A stretch of 64,000 bases of DNA from Nonomuraea jiangxiensis (GCF_900099965.1 NZ_FNDJ01000003.1:496001-560000), one strand, 5' to 3'. Numbered from the stretch's first letter, positions 8,812 through 17,193 are shown. Program-made: numbers and translations. The notes: a model not told the origin generated them from the letters alone.

Positions 8812-9668
8812 CGAACGAGCCGGCCAGTCCCGTCGCCGCCGTACGCGCCGTGCTGCCCTCGCTCACCCCGGCGGCGCAGTCCATCGCCCGCATCATCCTC
8901 GACGATCCCGGCGTGGTGGTGCGCAGCACGATCACCGAGTTCAGCGCGGTGGCGGGGACGAGCGAGGCGACGATCGTACGGGCCGCCAGGGCGCTCGGCT
9001 TCACCGGATACTCGCAGATGCGCTTCGCGCTGGCCGCGGCCGTGGCCAAGGAGCCGGAACGCCTGGTGCCCGGGGACCTCGCGCCCGACGACCCGCTGAC
9101 CGACGTGATCGCCAAGGTGGCGCGGGCCGAGTCGGAGGCGCTGGCCGACACGGCGGCGCAGCTCGATCCCGACCGGCTGGGCGACGTGGTGAAGGCCATC
9201 TCGGTGGCGCGGCGGGTGGACGTGTACGGGGTGGCGGCCTCGGGGCTGGTGGCGGCGGACATGTCGCAGAAGCTGCTGCGGATCGGGCTGTCCAGCCATC
9301 CGTTCAGCGACGCCCACCTGGCCCTGACCAGCGCCGCGCTGCTCCGGGACGGGGACGTGGCGGTGGCGATCAGCTGCAGCGGGGAGACGCCGGACGTGCT
9401 GGTCCCGGCCCGGACTGCGGCGGAGGCGGGGGCACTGGTCGTGGGGATCACGAACAATCCGCGGTCCTCGCTGGCCGAGCTGGCCGATCACACGCTGGTG
9501 TCGGCGGGGCGGGAGACGGCCTTCCGGCCGGGGGCGCTGGCCAGCCGGATCAGCCAGTTGCTGATCGTGGACTGCATCTTCGTGGGGTTGGCGCAGCGGA
9601 CGTATGAGCGGGCGGACGCGGCCATCCGGGCGACGCGGGACGCCACTGAGCGGTATAGCCGCCGCTGA
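8796..9668 (+). CDS. RpiR/MurR-family transcriptional regulator with SIS domain
   Basis: A 290-residue protein: N-terminal HTH_6 domain (about 10-85; a helix-turn-helix around EFSAVAGTSEATIVRAARALGF) and a C-terminal SIS phosphosugar-binding domain (about 125-260; SCSGETPD loop). Family members sense phosphosugars such as MurNAc-6-phosphate or GlcNAc-6-phosphate. The ATG at 8796 lies inside nagZ; a GTG at 8808 overlapping the nagZ stop is an alternative start. Translational coupling with nagZ and the nearby inverted repeat suggest it controls this cell-wall-sugar module. No MurQ etherase gene lies alongside, so the ligand is uncertain. Confidence 0.85.
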   Translation: MADPVTNEPASPVAAVRAVLPSLTPAAQSIARIILDDPGVVVRSTITEFSAVAGTSEATIVRAARALGFTGYSQMRFALAAAVAKEPERLVPGDLAPDDPLTDVIAKVARAESEALADTAAQLDPDRLGDVVKAISVARRVDVYGVAASGLVAADMSQKLLRIGLSSHPFSDAHLALTSAALLRDGDVAVAISCSGETPDVLVPARTAAEAGALVVGITNNPRSSLAELADHTLVSAGRETAFRPGALASRISQLLIVDCIFVGLAQRTYERADAAIRATRDATERYSRR

Positions 9669-9747
9669 CACCGGATTCCGCCGTAGGTGGTCGCGGTCCT
9701 TCGCAAGGGAAGGGCAGGTGGGTCAGGCGCGCGGTGGAGCGGGTGGG

Positions 9748-10518
9748 TCAGCCGCGGGCGGTGGAGAGGGAGGCGAGGTCGGCTTCGATCTTGGCGGCGG
9801 TGGCGAGGAGCGCGGGGAGCAGGTCGCGGCGGGCGGCCTGGAGGGTGGTGCGGCTGGCGTGGGTCGAGACGTTGACGGCCGCCACCGTACGGCCCGCGCG
9901 GTCGCGGATCGGCGCGGCGATCGAGCGCAGGCCCTCCTCCAGCTCCTGGTCCACCATCGCCCATCCGAGGTGGCGCACCCTTTCCAGCTCCGCCCGCAGC
10001 GCGGCGGGCAGGACGATGGTGTGGGAGGTGAGCCGCCGCAGGCCGGCCCGCTCCAGGTACGCCTCCAGCGCGTCCTGGGGCAGGGCGGCCAGCAGCACCC
10101 GGCCCATTGACGTGCAGTAGGCCGGGAAGCGGGTCCCGATGTTGATCGTCACCCGCATGATCCGGGCCGTCGCCACCCGGGCCACGTAGACGACGTCCTC
10201 CCCGTCCAGCACCGCGACCGAGGCTGACTCGCGCACCTCGGCCGCCAGCCGTTCCAGGTGCGGGTCCGCCACCTCGGGCAGCGACAGGCTGGACAGGTAG
10301 GCGTACCCGAGCTCCAGCACCCGCGGCGTGAGCGCGAACAGCCGCCCGTCGCTGCGCACGTAGCCGAGGTCGGCGAGCGTGATCAGGAAGCGCCTGGCCG
10401 CCGCCCTGCTGAGCCCCGTCGCACGGGCCACCTGACTGAGCGTCAGCTCAGGCTCCTCGGCGCTGAACGCCCGGATCACCGCGAGCCCGCGGGCCAGCGA
10501 CTGCACATGATCGACCAT
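9748..10518 (-). CDS. IclR-family regulator (PcaR/PobR-like)
   Basis: From the ATG at 10518 (AAGGGGAT ribosome binding site) the protein has 256 residues. An N-terminal winged helix (about 5-65; LTLSQVARATGLSRAAARRFL) is followed by the IclR effector-binding domain (about 80-250). Its composition resembles regulators of aromatic-acid catabolism such as PcaR and PobR. It is divergent from the transporter and benzoylformate operon. A promoter and an inverted repeat lie in the 101-bp shared region, so it is the probable switch for that operon, with mandelate, benzoylformate or benzoate as plausible effectors. Whether it activates or represses cannot be seen. Confidence 0.87.
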   Translation of the reverse strand: MVDHVQSLARGLAVIRAFSAEEPELTLSQVARATGLSRAAARRFLITLADLGYVRSDGRLFALTPRVLELGYAYLSSLSLPEVADPHLERLAAEVRESASVAVLDGEDVVYVARVATARIMRVTINIGTRFPAYCTSMGRVLLAALPQDALEAYLERAGLRRLTSHTIVLPAALRAELERVRHLGWAMVDQELEEGLRSIAAPIRDRAGRTVAAVNVSTHASRTTLQAARRDLLPALLATAAKIEADLASLSTARG

Positions 10519-10528
10519 CAAGATCCCC

Positions 10529-10556
10529 TTGACAGAAGACGGCAATAGCGTAGTTT
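10529..10556 (+). promoter_or_regulatory. Sigma-70-type promoter of the benzoylformate operon
   Basis: A consensus -35 box TTGACA (10529-10534) is followed after 16 nt by a -10-like TAGTTT (10551-10556). This puts transcription start near 10563, about 57 nt before the GTG of the binding-protein gene. Confidence 0.5.
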
Positions 10557-10568
10557 GCGCGATACGGG

Positions 10569-10608
10569 GTTGTTCGGCCAGAGAATACATGTGCGCAGAG
10601 CGAACAAC
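10569..10608. promoter_or_regulatory. Inverted repeat, candidate IclR operator
   Basis: GTTGTTCG (10569-10576) and CGAACAAC (10601-10608) are perfect 8-bp inverted arms with a 24-nt spacer. They lie just downstream of the predicted start site and overlap the leader of the transporter gene. A site there would fit repression by the divergent IclR protein. Confidence 0.45.
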
Positions 10609-10619
10609 TAGGAGCAGTC

Positions 10620-11561
10620 GTGCGTCGTGCTCTCATTCTTCTAGGCGCCTTACTCGTGACGGCCTGCGGCGGCGGCACCCAGTCGCCGGCACCCGGGCAG
10701 GCCCAGGGCAGGACCAAGGTCAACGCCGGGGTGATCGCGATCGTCGACACCGCCCCGATCCATCTGGGCAAGGCCAAGGGCTTCTTCGGCGAGCAGAACA
10801 TCGACCTCACCATCACCCCCGTCCAGGGCGGCGCGGCCAGCATCTCGGGTGCGGTGAGCGGGCAGTTCCAGTTCGCCTTCGCCAACACCACCTCGTTGCT
10901 GACCGCCAGGCAGCAGGGTCTGGACGTGAAGGTGGTGGCCAACGGCGTCTCCTCGACCGGCGAGCAGGGCAAGGACTTCAGCGCGGTGCTGGTCAAGCCC
11001 GACAGCCCGATCAGGACCGCCAAGGACCTGGCGGGCAAGAAGATCTCGGTCAACCAGCTCAAGAACATCGGCGACACGACCGTACGCGCCTCCGTACGCA
11101 ACGCCGGCGGTGACCCGAGCGGCATCGAGTTCGTGGAGCTGGCCTTCCCCGACGCGCCTGCCGCGCTGCAGACCGACCGGGTGGACGCCATCTGGGTGGT
11201 CGAGCCGTTCGTCAGCCAGGCGATCAGCCAGGGGGCCCGCCCCGTGGCCTGGAACTACGCCGACGCCGCCCCCGGCCTGACCGTCGCCATGTACTTCACC
11301 ACCGGCCGGACCGACGCCGACCTGACCAAGCGGTTCGCGGCGGCGATGAACAAGTCGCTGGAATACGCCGACACGCATCCCGACGAGGTCAGGGAGGTGC
11401 TGAAGACGTACACCAAGATCGCGCCCGAGGTGATCGCGAAGATCCACCTGCCGAAGTGGCCGGTCCAGGTGAACAGGGCGTCCGTGCAGACCGTGGCCGA
11501 CCTGGCGCTGGCCGACGGGATCCTCACCCAGAAGGCCGACGTCGCGGCGCTGGTGCCGTGA
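10620..11561 (+). CDS. ABC transporter substrate-binding lipoprotein (NitT/TauT type)
   Basis: A 313-residue protein with a lipoprotein signal (LVTACGGG, lipid Cys near 16) and an NMT1/SsuA-like periplasmic-binding fold. Typical elements are IHLGKAKGFFGEQNI near the N-terminus, then ISVNQLKNIGDTT and WVVEPFV. The GTG at 10620 follows AGGAG. It would capture the substrate outside the membrane and pass it to the two permeases encoded next. Downstream benzoylformate and benzaldehyde enzymes suggest an aromatic acid such as benzoylformate or mandelate; this is inference from context. The stop overlaps the next start by 4 bp. Confidence 0.88.
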   Translation: MRRALILLGALLVTACGGGTQSPAPGQAQGRTKVNAGVIAIVDTAPIHLGKAKGFFGEQNIDLTITPVQGGAASISGAVSGQFQFAFANTTSLLTARQQGLDVKVVANGVSSTGEQGKDFSAVLVKPDSPIRTAKDLAGKKISVNQLKNIGDTTVRASVRNAGGDPSGIEFVELAFPDAPAALQTDRVDAIWVVEPFVSQAISQGARPVAWNYADAAPGLTVAMYFTTGRTDADLTKRFAAAMNKSLEYADTHPDEVREVLKTYTKIAPEVIAKIHLPKWPVQVNRASVQTVADLALADGILTQKADVAALVP

Positions 11562-12343
11562 CCCGTACCGGTTCCCTGGGAAGGCTCGGGTACGGGCTGG
11601 CCGGGCTCGGCGGGCTGCTGGTGCTGATGGAGGCCGTGCCCCGGCTGGGCCTGGTCGACGCGCGCTTCCTGCCGCCGGCCTCGGAGATCCTGGGCACGCT
11701 GGCCGGGCAGCTGGTCACCCCTGAGTTGTGGATCGCGCTGGGCGAGACCATGCGCGGCTGGGCGCTGGGGCTGGCGCTGGCGTTCTGGGCGGCGGTGGTG
11801 CTCGGAGTGGTCATCGGGATCGTGCCGGGCCTGCGCGGGCTGACCAGCTCCACCGTCGAGTTCCTGCGCCCCATCCCGTCGGTCGCGCTGGTGCCGCTCG
11901 CGACCCTGCTGTTCGGGCCGTCGCTCGGCTCGACCCTGATGCTCGTGGTGTACGCCTCGTTCTGGCAGGTACTCATCCAGGTCCTGTACGGGGTCGCGGC
12001 CGTGGACTCCGTGGCCTTCGACACCGCCAGGTCCTACGGGCTGTCCGCCTGGTCACGGGTCAGGCATCTGGTGTGGCCGACCGCGCTGCCGTACGTCATG
12101 ACCGGGCTCAGGCTGGCGGCGGCGGTGGCGTTCATCCTGGCGGTGACGGCCGAGCTGGTGATCGGCAGCCCGGGGCTGGGCGCCGAGATCCAGGTGGCGC
12201 AGAGCAGCGGGGCCGTACCCGCCGTGTACGCGCTGATCGTGCTGGCCGGGCTGGTCGGCATCGGGGTCAACGCGGCCGTACGGCTGCTGGAGCGCAGGGT
12301 GCTGGCCTGGCATCCGGCCGTGCGTTCGGAGGTGGCCGCGTGA
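11558..12343 (+). CDS. ABC transporter permease 1 (BPD_transp_1)
   Basis: From a GTG overlapping the previous stop (GTGA) the protein has 261 residues. About six hydrophobic helices are present, with the inner-membrane-component signature around residues 150-170 (DTARSYGLSAWSRVRHLVWP, the EAA-loop region that docks on the ATPase). It is similar to SsuC/TauC permeases. It is not identical to the following permease, so a heterodimeric channel is expected. Longer in-frame starts upstream lie inside the binding-protein gene and are not favoured. Confidence 0.87.
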   Translation: MTRTGSLGRLGYGLAGLGGLLVLMEAVPRLGLVDARFLPPASEILGTLAGQLVTPELWIALGETMRGWALGLALAFWAAVVLGVVIGIVPGLRGLTSSTVEFLRPIPSVALVPLATLLFGPSLGSTLMLVVYASFWQVLIQVLYGVAAVDSVAFDTARSYGLSAWSRVRHLVWPTALPYVMTGLRLAAAVAFILAVTAELVIGSPGLGAEIQVAQSSGAVPAVYALIVLAGLVGIGVNAAVRLLERRVLAWHPAVRSEVAA

Positions 12344-13089
12344 GAGTCGTCAGGTTGCTGGCCCTGCCGGTGCTGCTGGTGCTGGCCTGGTGGGCGGTCA
12401 GCGGCAGCTCGTTCTACCTGCCGAGCCCGGACCGGGTCGGGCGGGCCTTCGCCGAGACGTGGTTCTCCGAGCGGCTGGTCCTGGACGTGCTGCCGAGCGT
12501 GGGCCGGCTGCTGGCCGGCTATGTGCTGGCGGGGCTGCTGGGCGTGGGCCTGGGGGTGCTGATCGGGCTGTCCCGGCGGCTGCGGGCCACGCTGGAGCCG
12601 GTGCTGGAGTTCTTCAGGGCCATCCCGCCGCCCGTACTGGTGCCGTTGATCATGCTGCTGGCCGGGATCGACACCCCGATGAAGGTACTGGTCATCGTCT
12701 CCGGCTGCGTGTGGCCGATCCTGCTGAACACCGTCGAGGGCGTACGGGCCCTGGACGAGGTGCTGTCCGACACCTGCCGCATGTACGGCGTGCGCGGGGC
12801 CTCCAGGATGCGGCGGTTCGTGCTGCGCGGGGCCAGCCCGCAGATCATGGCCGGGCTGCGGCAGGCGCTGTCGATCGGGATCATCCTCATGGTCATCAGC
12901 GAGATGTTCGCCAGCTCCAGCGGGCTGGGGTTCACGATCGTGCTGTTCCAGCGGCAGTTCCAGATCGCCGAGATGTGGAGCGGCATCCTGCTGCTGGGCC
13001 TGCTCGGACTGGCCCTGTCGGTCCTCTTCCGCGGCGTCGAGCGGCGGGTGTTGTCCTGGTACTACGGCAGTGGAGCCGAGCGTGCTTGA
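12340..13089 (+). CDS. ABC transporter permease 2 (BPD_transp_1)
   Basis: A 249-residue permease from a GTG that overlaps the preceding stop by 4 bp. It has an N-terminal hydrophobic helix, a BPD_transp_1 core with the EAA-like loop SDTCRMYGVRGASRMRRFVL, and about six membrane segments. Sequence differs clearly from permease 1, so the two probably form the two halves of one importer. Its end overlaps the ATPase gene by 20 bp. Confidence 0.87.
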   Translation: MRVVRLLALPVLLVLAWWAVSGSSFYLPSPDRVGRAFAETWFSERLVLDVLPSVGRLLAGYVLAGLLGVGLGVLIGLSRRLRATLEPVLEFFRAIPPPVLVPLIMLLAGIDTPMKVLVIVSGCVWPILLNTVEGVRALDEVLSDTCRMYGVRGASRMRRFVLRGASPQIMAGLRQALSIGIILMVISEMFASSSGLGFTIVLFQRQFQIAEMWSGILLLGLLGLALSVLFRGVERRVLSWYYGSGAERA

Positions 13090-13852
13090 GATCTCCTCGT
13101 TGGGCAAGGTCTACGAGAGCCGGGGGCGCCGGGTGGAGGCGATCGGCTCGATCACCTTCGGCGTCGGCTCCGGGGAGCTGGTGTGCGTGGTGGGGCCGTC
13201 CGGGTGCGGCAAGACCACCCTGTTGCGCTGCATCGCCGGGCTGCTGCCGGCGAGCGCGGGCGAGGTGCGGGTGGCCGGCGTGCCCGTCACCGGGCCGCCG
13301 CCGAACATGGCCGTGGTCTTCCAGGAATACGGCCGCAGCCTGTTCCCGTGGATGACCGTGCGGGAGAACGTCGAGCTGCCGCTGAAGGAGAAGCGGCTGC
13401 CCGCCGGGCGGCGGCGCGAGCTGGTCGGGGAGTCGCTGACCGCCGTCGGGCTCATCGAGGCGGCCGAGGCCCATCCCTGGCAGCTCTCCGGGGGCATGCA
13501 GCAGCGGGTGGCCATCGCGCGGGCGGTGGCGTACGAGCCGCAGGTGCTGCTCATGGACGAGCCGTTCGCCGCCGTGGACGCGCAGACCAGGGCCGACCTG
13601 GAGGACCTGATCCTGCGGTTGTGGCGGGACCTCGGGGTGACCACGCTGTTCGTCACCCACGACATCGACGAGGCCGTCTACCTGGGGCAGCGGGTCATCG
13701 TGCTGTCCTCCTCGCCCACCACGGTCATGGAGGACCTGAAGATCGACCTGCCCGCCGAGCGCGACCAGGTGGCGACGCGGTCGCTGCCCCGGTTCGGGGA
13801 GCTGCGCGGGCACGTCTACCGGCAGATCCAGCGGGCACGGGGGACTCGATGA
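13070..13852 (+). CDS. ABC transporter ATP-binding protein (NitT/TauT type)
   Basis: A 260-residue ATPase with Walker A GPSGCGKTT (about 42-50), Q-loop FQEYGRSLFPW, signature LSGGMQQR, Walker B VLLMDEPF and the switch His in VTHDIDEA. It energises the importer made of the two upstream permeases. The GTG at 13070 lies inside permease 2; a GTG at 13082 is an alternative. The gene is followed after 31 bp by the benzoylformate decarboxylase gene. Confidence 0.92.
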   Translation: MEPSVLEISSLGKVYESRGRRVEAIGSITFGVGSGELVCVVGPSGCGKTTLLRCIAGLLPASAGEVRVAGVPVTGPPPNMAVVFQEYGRSLFPWMTVRENVELPLKEKRLPAGRRRELVGESLTAVGLIEAAEAHPWQLSGGMQQRVAIARAVAYEPQVLLMDEPFAAVDAQTRADLEDLILRLWRDLGVTTLFVTHDIDEAVYLGQRVIVLSSSPTTVMEDLKIDLPAERDQVATRSLPRFGELRGHVYRQIQRARGTR

Positions 13853-13883
13853 ACACGACCGTTCACACGGTAAGGAGAGCACG

Positions 13884-15470
13884 GTGACGACGGTCAGGGA
13901 TGCCGCGTTCGAGGTCATGCGGCGGCACGGACTCACCACGATCTTCGGCAATCCCGGCTCCACCGAGGTGTCGCTGCTGACCCGGCTGCCGGACGACCTG
14001 CGGTTCGTGCTGGCGCTGCACGAGGGGTCCGTGGTGGGCATGGCCACCGGGTGGGCGATCGGCCACGAGGCCCCCGCGCTGGCCGTGCTGCACACCACCG
14101 CCGGGCTGGGCAACGCCGTCGCCGCCATCGCCACCGCCCGCTCGAACCGGGTGCCGCTCGTGATCCTGGTCGGGCAGCAGGACCGGCGGCACCTGGCGCT
14201 GGAGCCGTTCCTGGCCGGGCGGCTGAGCGGGCTGGCCGGGGACTACCCGGTGTGGGTCGGCCGGCCCGAGCGGGCCCAGGACGTGCCGGGCGCCCTGGCG
14301 CGGGCCTGCCACGAGGCGACCACGTTCCGGGGGCCGGCGCTGGTGGTGGTGCCGATGGACGACTGGGAGGCGCCCTTCGAGGGCGAGGTCCTGGCCGCGC
14401 CCGTACGGGTGCTGCGGCCGGTCGCGGTGACCGACTCCGAGCTGCGGCCGCTGGTGGAGCTGCTGGCCGGGGCGCGCTCGGCGGCGATCGTGGCGGGCGC
14501 GGGAGCGGACTGGGACTCCCTGGTCGCGCTGGCCGAGCGGCTCGGTTGCCCGGTGTTCCAGGAGCCGTTCGGGTCCCGGGCCGGGTTCCCCCAGGACCAT
14601 CCCCTGTACGCGGGCGTGCTGCCCGCCGACCGGACGCGGCTGCGGGCGGCGCTGGCCGGCCATGATGTCGTGCTCGCGGTCGGCGCTCCCGTCTTCCGCC
14701 AGTACGCGTACGCGCCCGGACCCCTCGTCCCGCCCGGGACGTCGGTCGCGCTGGTCACCGACGACCCGGCCGAGGCGCATCGGAGCCCCGCCGACCTGGC
14801 CTACCTCGCGGCGCCCTCGGCGGTCTGCGCCCGGCTGGCGGCCCTGGTCCCGGAGCGCCCCGAAGCCGCCACCCCCGCGCGACCTTCCGGGGTTCCGGCT
14901 GCGCCCGCCGAGGGACGGCCGTTGCGCGCCGCCCACGTGCTGCACGAGCTGGCCGCGCGCCTGCCCCACGACATCGTGCTCGTCGAGGAGACCCCGTCCT
15001 CCCGCCCCGACCTGCACCGGCTCGTGCCCGCCAGGACCCCGCTGGGCTTCGTGGCGGCGGCCATGGGCGGGCTGGGGTTCGCCGTGCCCGCCGCGGTCGG
15101 CCTGCGGATGGCGCTCCCCGGCCGGCCCGTGGTGGCCGTCGTGGGCGACGGGGCGGCGCTCTACGGGGTGCAGGCCCTCTGGAGCGCCGCGCACTACCGG
15201 GTGGGCGCGCTGTTCGTCGTGCTGGCCAACGGCCGCTACGCGATCTTGGATCGGCTGGCCGAGCAGCAGGGCACGAAGGCGCCCTGGCCGCCGTTCACCG
15301 AGGTGGACATGGGTGGCCTGGCCAGGTCGCTGGGGTGCCCGGCCCGGCGGGTGGACTCGTACGAGGAGCTGACGGCGGCGCTCGACGACGTGCTGCCCAC
15401 GCTCGCCGCCCGCGAGGAACCCCTGTTGCTTGAGGTGACCGTGACCGTGGATCCGGATTACCAGCCCTGA
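13884..15470 (+). CDS. mdlC: Benzoylformate decarboxylase (ThDP-dependent)
   Basis: A 528-residue ThDP enzyme. Numbering matches Pseudomonas putida MdlC (recalled sequence) at Ser26 (FGNPGS), Glu47 (ALHE) and His70 (VLHTTAGLGN). The ThDP motif runs from GDGAALYG (421-428) to an Asn at 449. It decarboxylates benzoylformate to benzaldehyde. The region equivalent to RYHQYDPG, which holds catalytic His281, reads RQYAYAPG here, putting Tyr274 in the His position. Acceptor-site change could alter rate or substrate. GTG start with AAGGAGAG upstream. The next gene, benzaldehyde dehydrogenase, follows after 10 bp, so the product is consumed directly. Confidence 0.87.
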   Translation: MTTVRDAAFEVMRRHGLTTIFGNPGSTEVSLLTRLPDDLRFVLALHEGSVVGMATGWAIGHEAPALAVLHTTAGLGNAVAAIATARSNRVPLVILVGQQDRRHLALEPFLAGRLSGLAGDYPVWVGRPERAQDVPGALARACHEATTFRGPALVVVPMDDWEAPFEGEVLAAPVRVLRPVAVTDSELRPLVELLAGARSAAIVAGAGADWDSLVALAERLGCPVFQEPFGSRAGFPQDHPLYAGVLPADRTRLRAALAGHDVVLAVGAPVFRQYAYAPGPLVPPGTSVALVTDDPAEAHRSPADLAYLAAPSAVCARLAALVPERPEAATPARPSGVPAAPAEGRPLRAAHVLHELAARLPHDIVLVEETPSSRPDLHRLVPARTPLGFVAAAMGGLGFAVPAAVGLRMALPGRPVVAVVGDGAALYGVQALWSAAHYRVGALFVVLANGRYAILDRLAEQQGTKAPWPPFTEVDMGGLARSLGCPARRVDSYEELTAALDDVLPTLAAREEPLLLEVTVTVDPDYQP

Positions 15471-15480
15471 GGAGGCACCC

Positions 15481-16941
15481 ATGACGTTCCTTGACCCCAA
15501 GATCTGGACGGGCTCGATCTTCGACGGCGGCTGGACGGCCGCGCGGGCCGGGAGCGCGCCGGTGGTCGAGCCCGCCACCGGCAACGAGCTCGGCCAGGCG
15601 GGCGTCGCCGGGGCCGACGACGTGGCGGCCGCCGCCGTACGGGCGCGGCAGGAGCAGCGGGCGTGGGCGGCGACCCCGTACGAGGAGCGGGCGGCGCTGC
15701 TGCGGCGGGCGGGGCGGCTGTTCGAGGAGCACGCGCAGGAGATCCAGGACTGGATCGTCCGCGAGTCCGGGGGCGTGCCGGGCAAGGCCGCGTTCGAGAC
15801 GCATGTGGCGGCGCAGGAGTGCTACGAGGCGGCGGCGCTGGCCTCGCAGCCGCTCGGCGAGGTGCTGCCGACCTCCCGCAGGCGCCTCAGCTTCGCCCGC
15901 CGGGTGCCCGCCGGGGTGGTCGGGGTGATCGCGCCGTTCAACTTCCCGCTGATCCTCGGCATCAGGTCGGTGGCCCCGGCACTGGCGCTGGGGAACGCGG
16001 TCGTGTTCAAACCGGACCAGCGCACCGCCGTCTGCGGCGGGTTCTCGATCGCCCGGGTCTTCGAGGAGGCCGGGCTGCCGAGCGGCCTGCTGCACGTGGT
16101 GCCCGGCGGCCCGGACACGGGCCAGGCCCTGGTCGCCGACCCGAACATCCCGGTGATCTCCTTCACCGGCTCCACCGCCGCCGGGCGCAAGGTCGGCGAG
16201 GCCGGGGCACGCCTGCTCAAGCGGGTGCACCTGGAGCTGGGCGGGAACTCGGCGCTGGTCGTGTTCGACGACGCCGAGCTCGGACCGGCCGCGGCGGCGG
16301 GCGCGTGGGCGTCGTTCTTCCACCAGGGGCAGATCTGCATGACCACCGGCCGTCACCTCGTGCACGAGGCCGTCGCGGAGGAGTACGTGGAGCGCCTGGC
16401 CGCCAAGGCCGCCGGGCTGCCGGTCGGCGACCCGGCCACCGGGCAGGTCGCGCTCGGCCCGCTCATCGACGCCCGGCAGCGCGACCGGGTGCACCGGCTG
16501 GTCACCGAGAGCGTGTCGGCCGGGGCCAGGCTGGCGACGGGCGGCACGTACGAGGGGCTGTTCTACCGGCCGACCGTGCTGGCGGAGGTGCCGGTGGCCG
16601 CGCCCGCGTACGCGGAGGAGGTGTTCGGGCCGGTGGCGCCGGTGACGACGTTCTCCACGCTGGAAGAGGCGGCGGCGCTGGCCGCGGACTCCGAGTACGG
16701 CCTGTCGCTCGGCGTCCTGACCCGTGACGTCATGAAGGGGATGGCGCTGGCGGACCTGGTGCCGACGGGCATCGTGCACATCAATGACCAGACCGTGGAC
16801 GACGAGGCCGTGGCGCCGTTCGGCGGGATGGGCGCCTCGGGGACGGGCACGCGGTTCGGCGGGACCGGCGCGAACGTCGACGCCTTCACCGAGACACAGT
16901 GGATCACCATGCAGGGGGACATCGCCGCGTACCCGTTCTAG
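15481..16941 (+). CDS. Benzaldehyde dehydrogenase (aldehyde dehydrogenase family)
   Basis: A 486-residue aldehyde dehydrogenase with the catalytic Cys286 (HQGQICMTTGR), general base Glu252 (LELGGN), Asn154 in PFNFP and cofactor Lys177. The C-terminus (GTGTRFGG, then DAFTETQWIT) is characteristic of XylC/MdlD benzaldehyde dehydrogenases. It oxidises benzaldehyde to benzoate with NAD(P). A GGAGG ribosome binding site precedes the ATG, and the gene is last in the operon. No benzoate dioxygenase genes follow in this window, so benzoate must be used elsewhere or exported. Confidence 0.9.
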   Translation: MTFLDPKIWTGSIFDGGWTAARAGSAPVVEPATGNELGQAGVAGADDVAAAAVRARQEQRAWAATPYEERAALLRRAGRLFEEHAQEIQDWIVRESGGVPGKAAFETHVAAQECYEAAALASQPLGEVLPTSRRRLSFARRVPAGVVGVIAPFNFPLILGIRSVAPALALGNAVVFKPDQRTAVCGGFSIARVFEEAGLPSGLLHVVPGGPDTGQALVADPNIPVISFTGSTAAGRKVGEAGARLLKRVHLELGGNSALVVFDDAELGPAAAAGAWASFFHQGQICMTTGRHLVHEAVAEEYVERLAAKAAGLPVGDPATGQVALGPLIDARQRDRVHRLVTESVSAGARLATGGTYEGLFYRPTVLAEVPVAAPAYAEEVFGPVAPVTTFSTLEEAAALAADSEYGLSLGVLTRDVMKGMALADLVPTGIVHINDQTVDDEAVAPFGGMGASGTGTRFGGTGANVDAFTETQWITMQGDIAAYPF

Positions 16942-17180
16942 CGCCGTCCGCGAGGCACGTCGCGCAGCATGTAGTCGATGTCGTCCAGGAAGTTGCCGAA
17001 CACGCTCGCCGGACCGCGCAGCCCCGGCAGGGTCCCGATGTCCGTCCGCAGGTATTCGAACTGCGGGTAGTCGTCGAGCGACCACGACACCGGCAGCTCG
17101 ACGGGATAGGTGTCCATGGTGTGCCCGGGGATGAAGAAGGTCGCGGTGTGCCCTGAACGTCCCGCCACACCTTCCTTCAT
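16938..17180 (-). CDS. Hypothetical protein, 80 residues
   Basis: This small ORF is convergent with the dehydrogenase gene and overlaps its end by 4 bp. Its composition (many Asp, Tyr, Phe and Leu; segment SVFGNFLDDIDYMLRDVP) looks like a real protein rather than antisense noise. I recognise no family and see no signal peptide or membrane helix. The start could be ATG at 17180 or the internal ATG at 17117. It may be a remnant of a longer gene. Confidence 0.45.
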   Translation of the reverse strand: MKEGVAGRSGHTATFFIPGHTMDTYPVELPVSWSLDDYPQFEYLRTDIGTLPGLRGPASVFGNFLDDIDYMLRDVPRGRR

Positions 17181-17193
17181 GCCCGCTCGGGAA

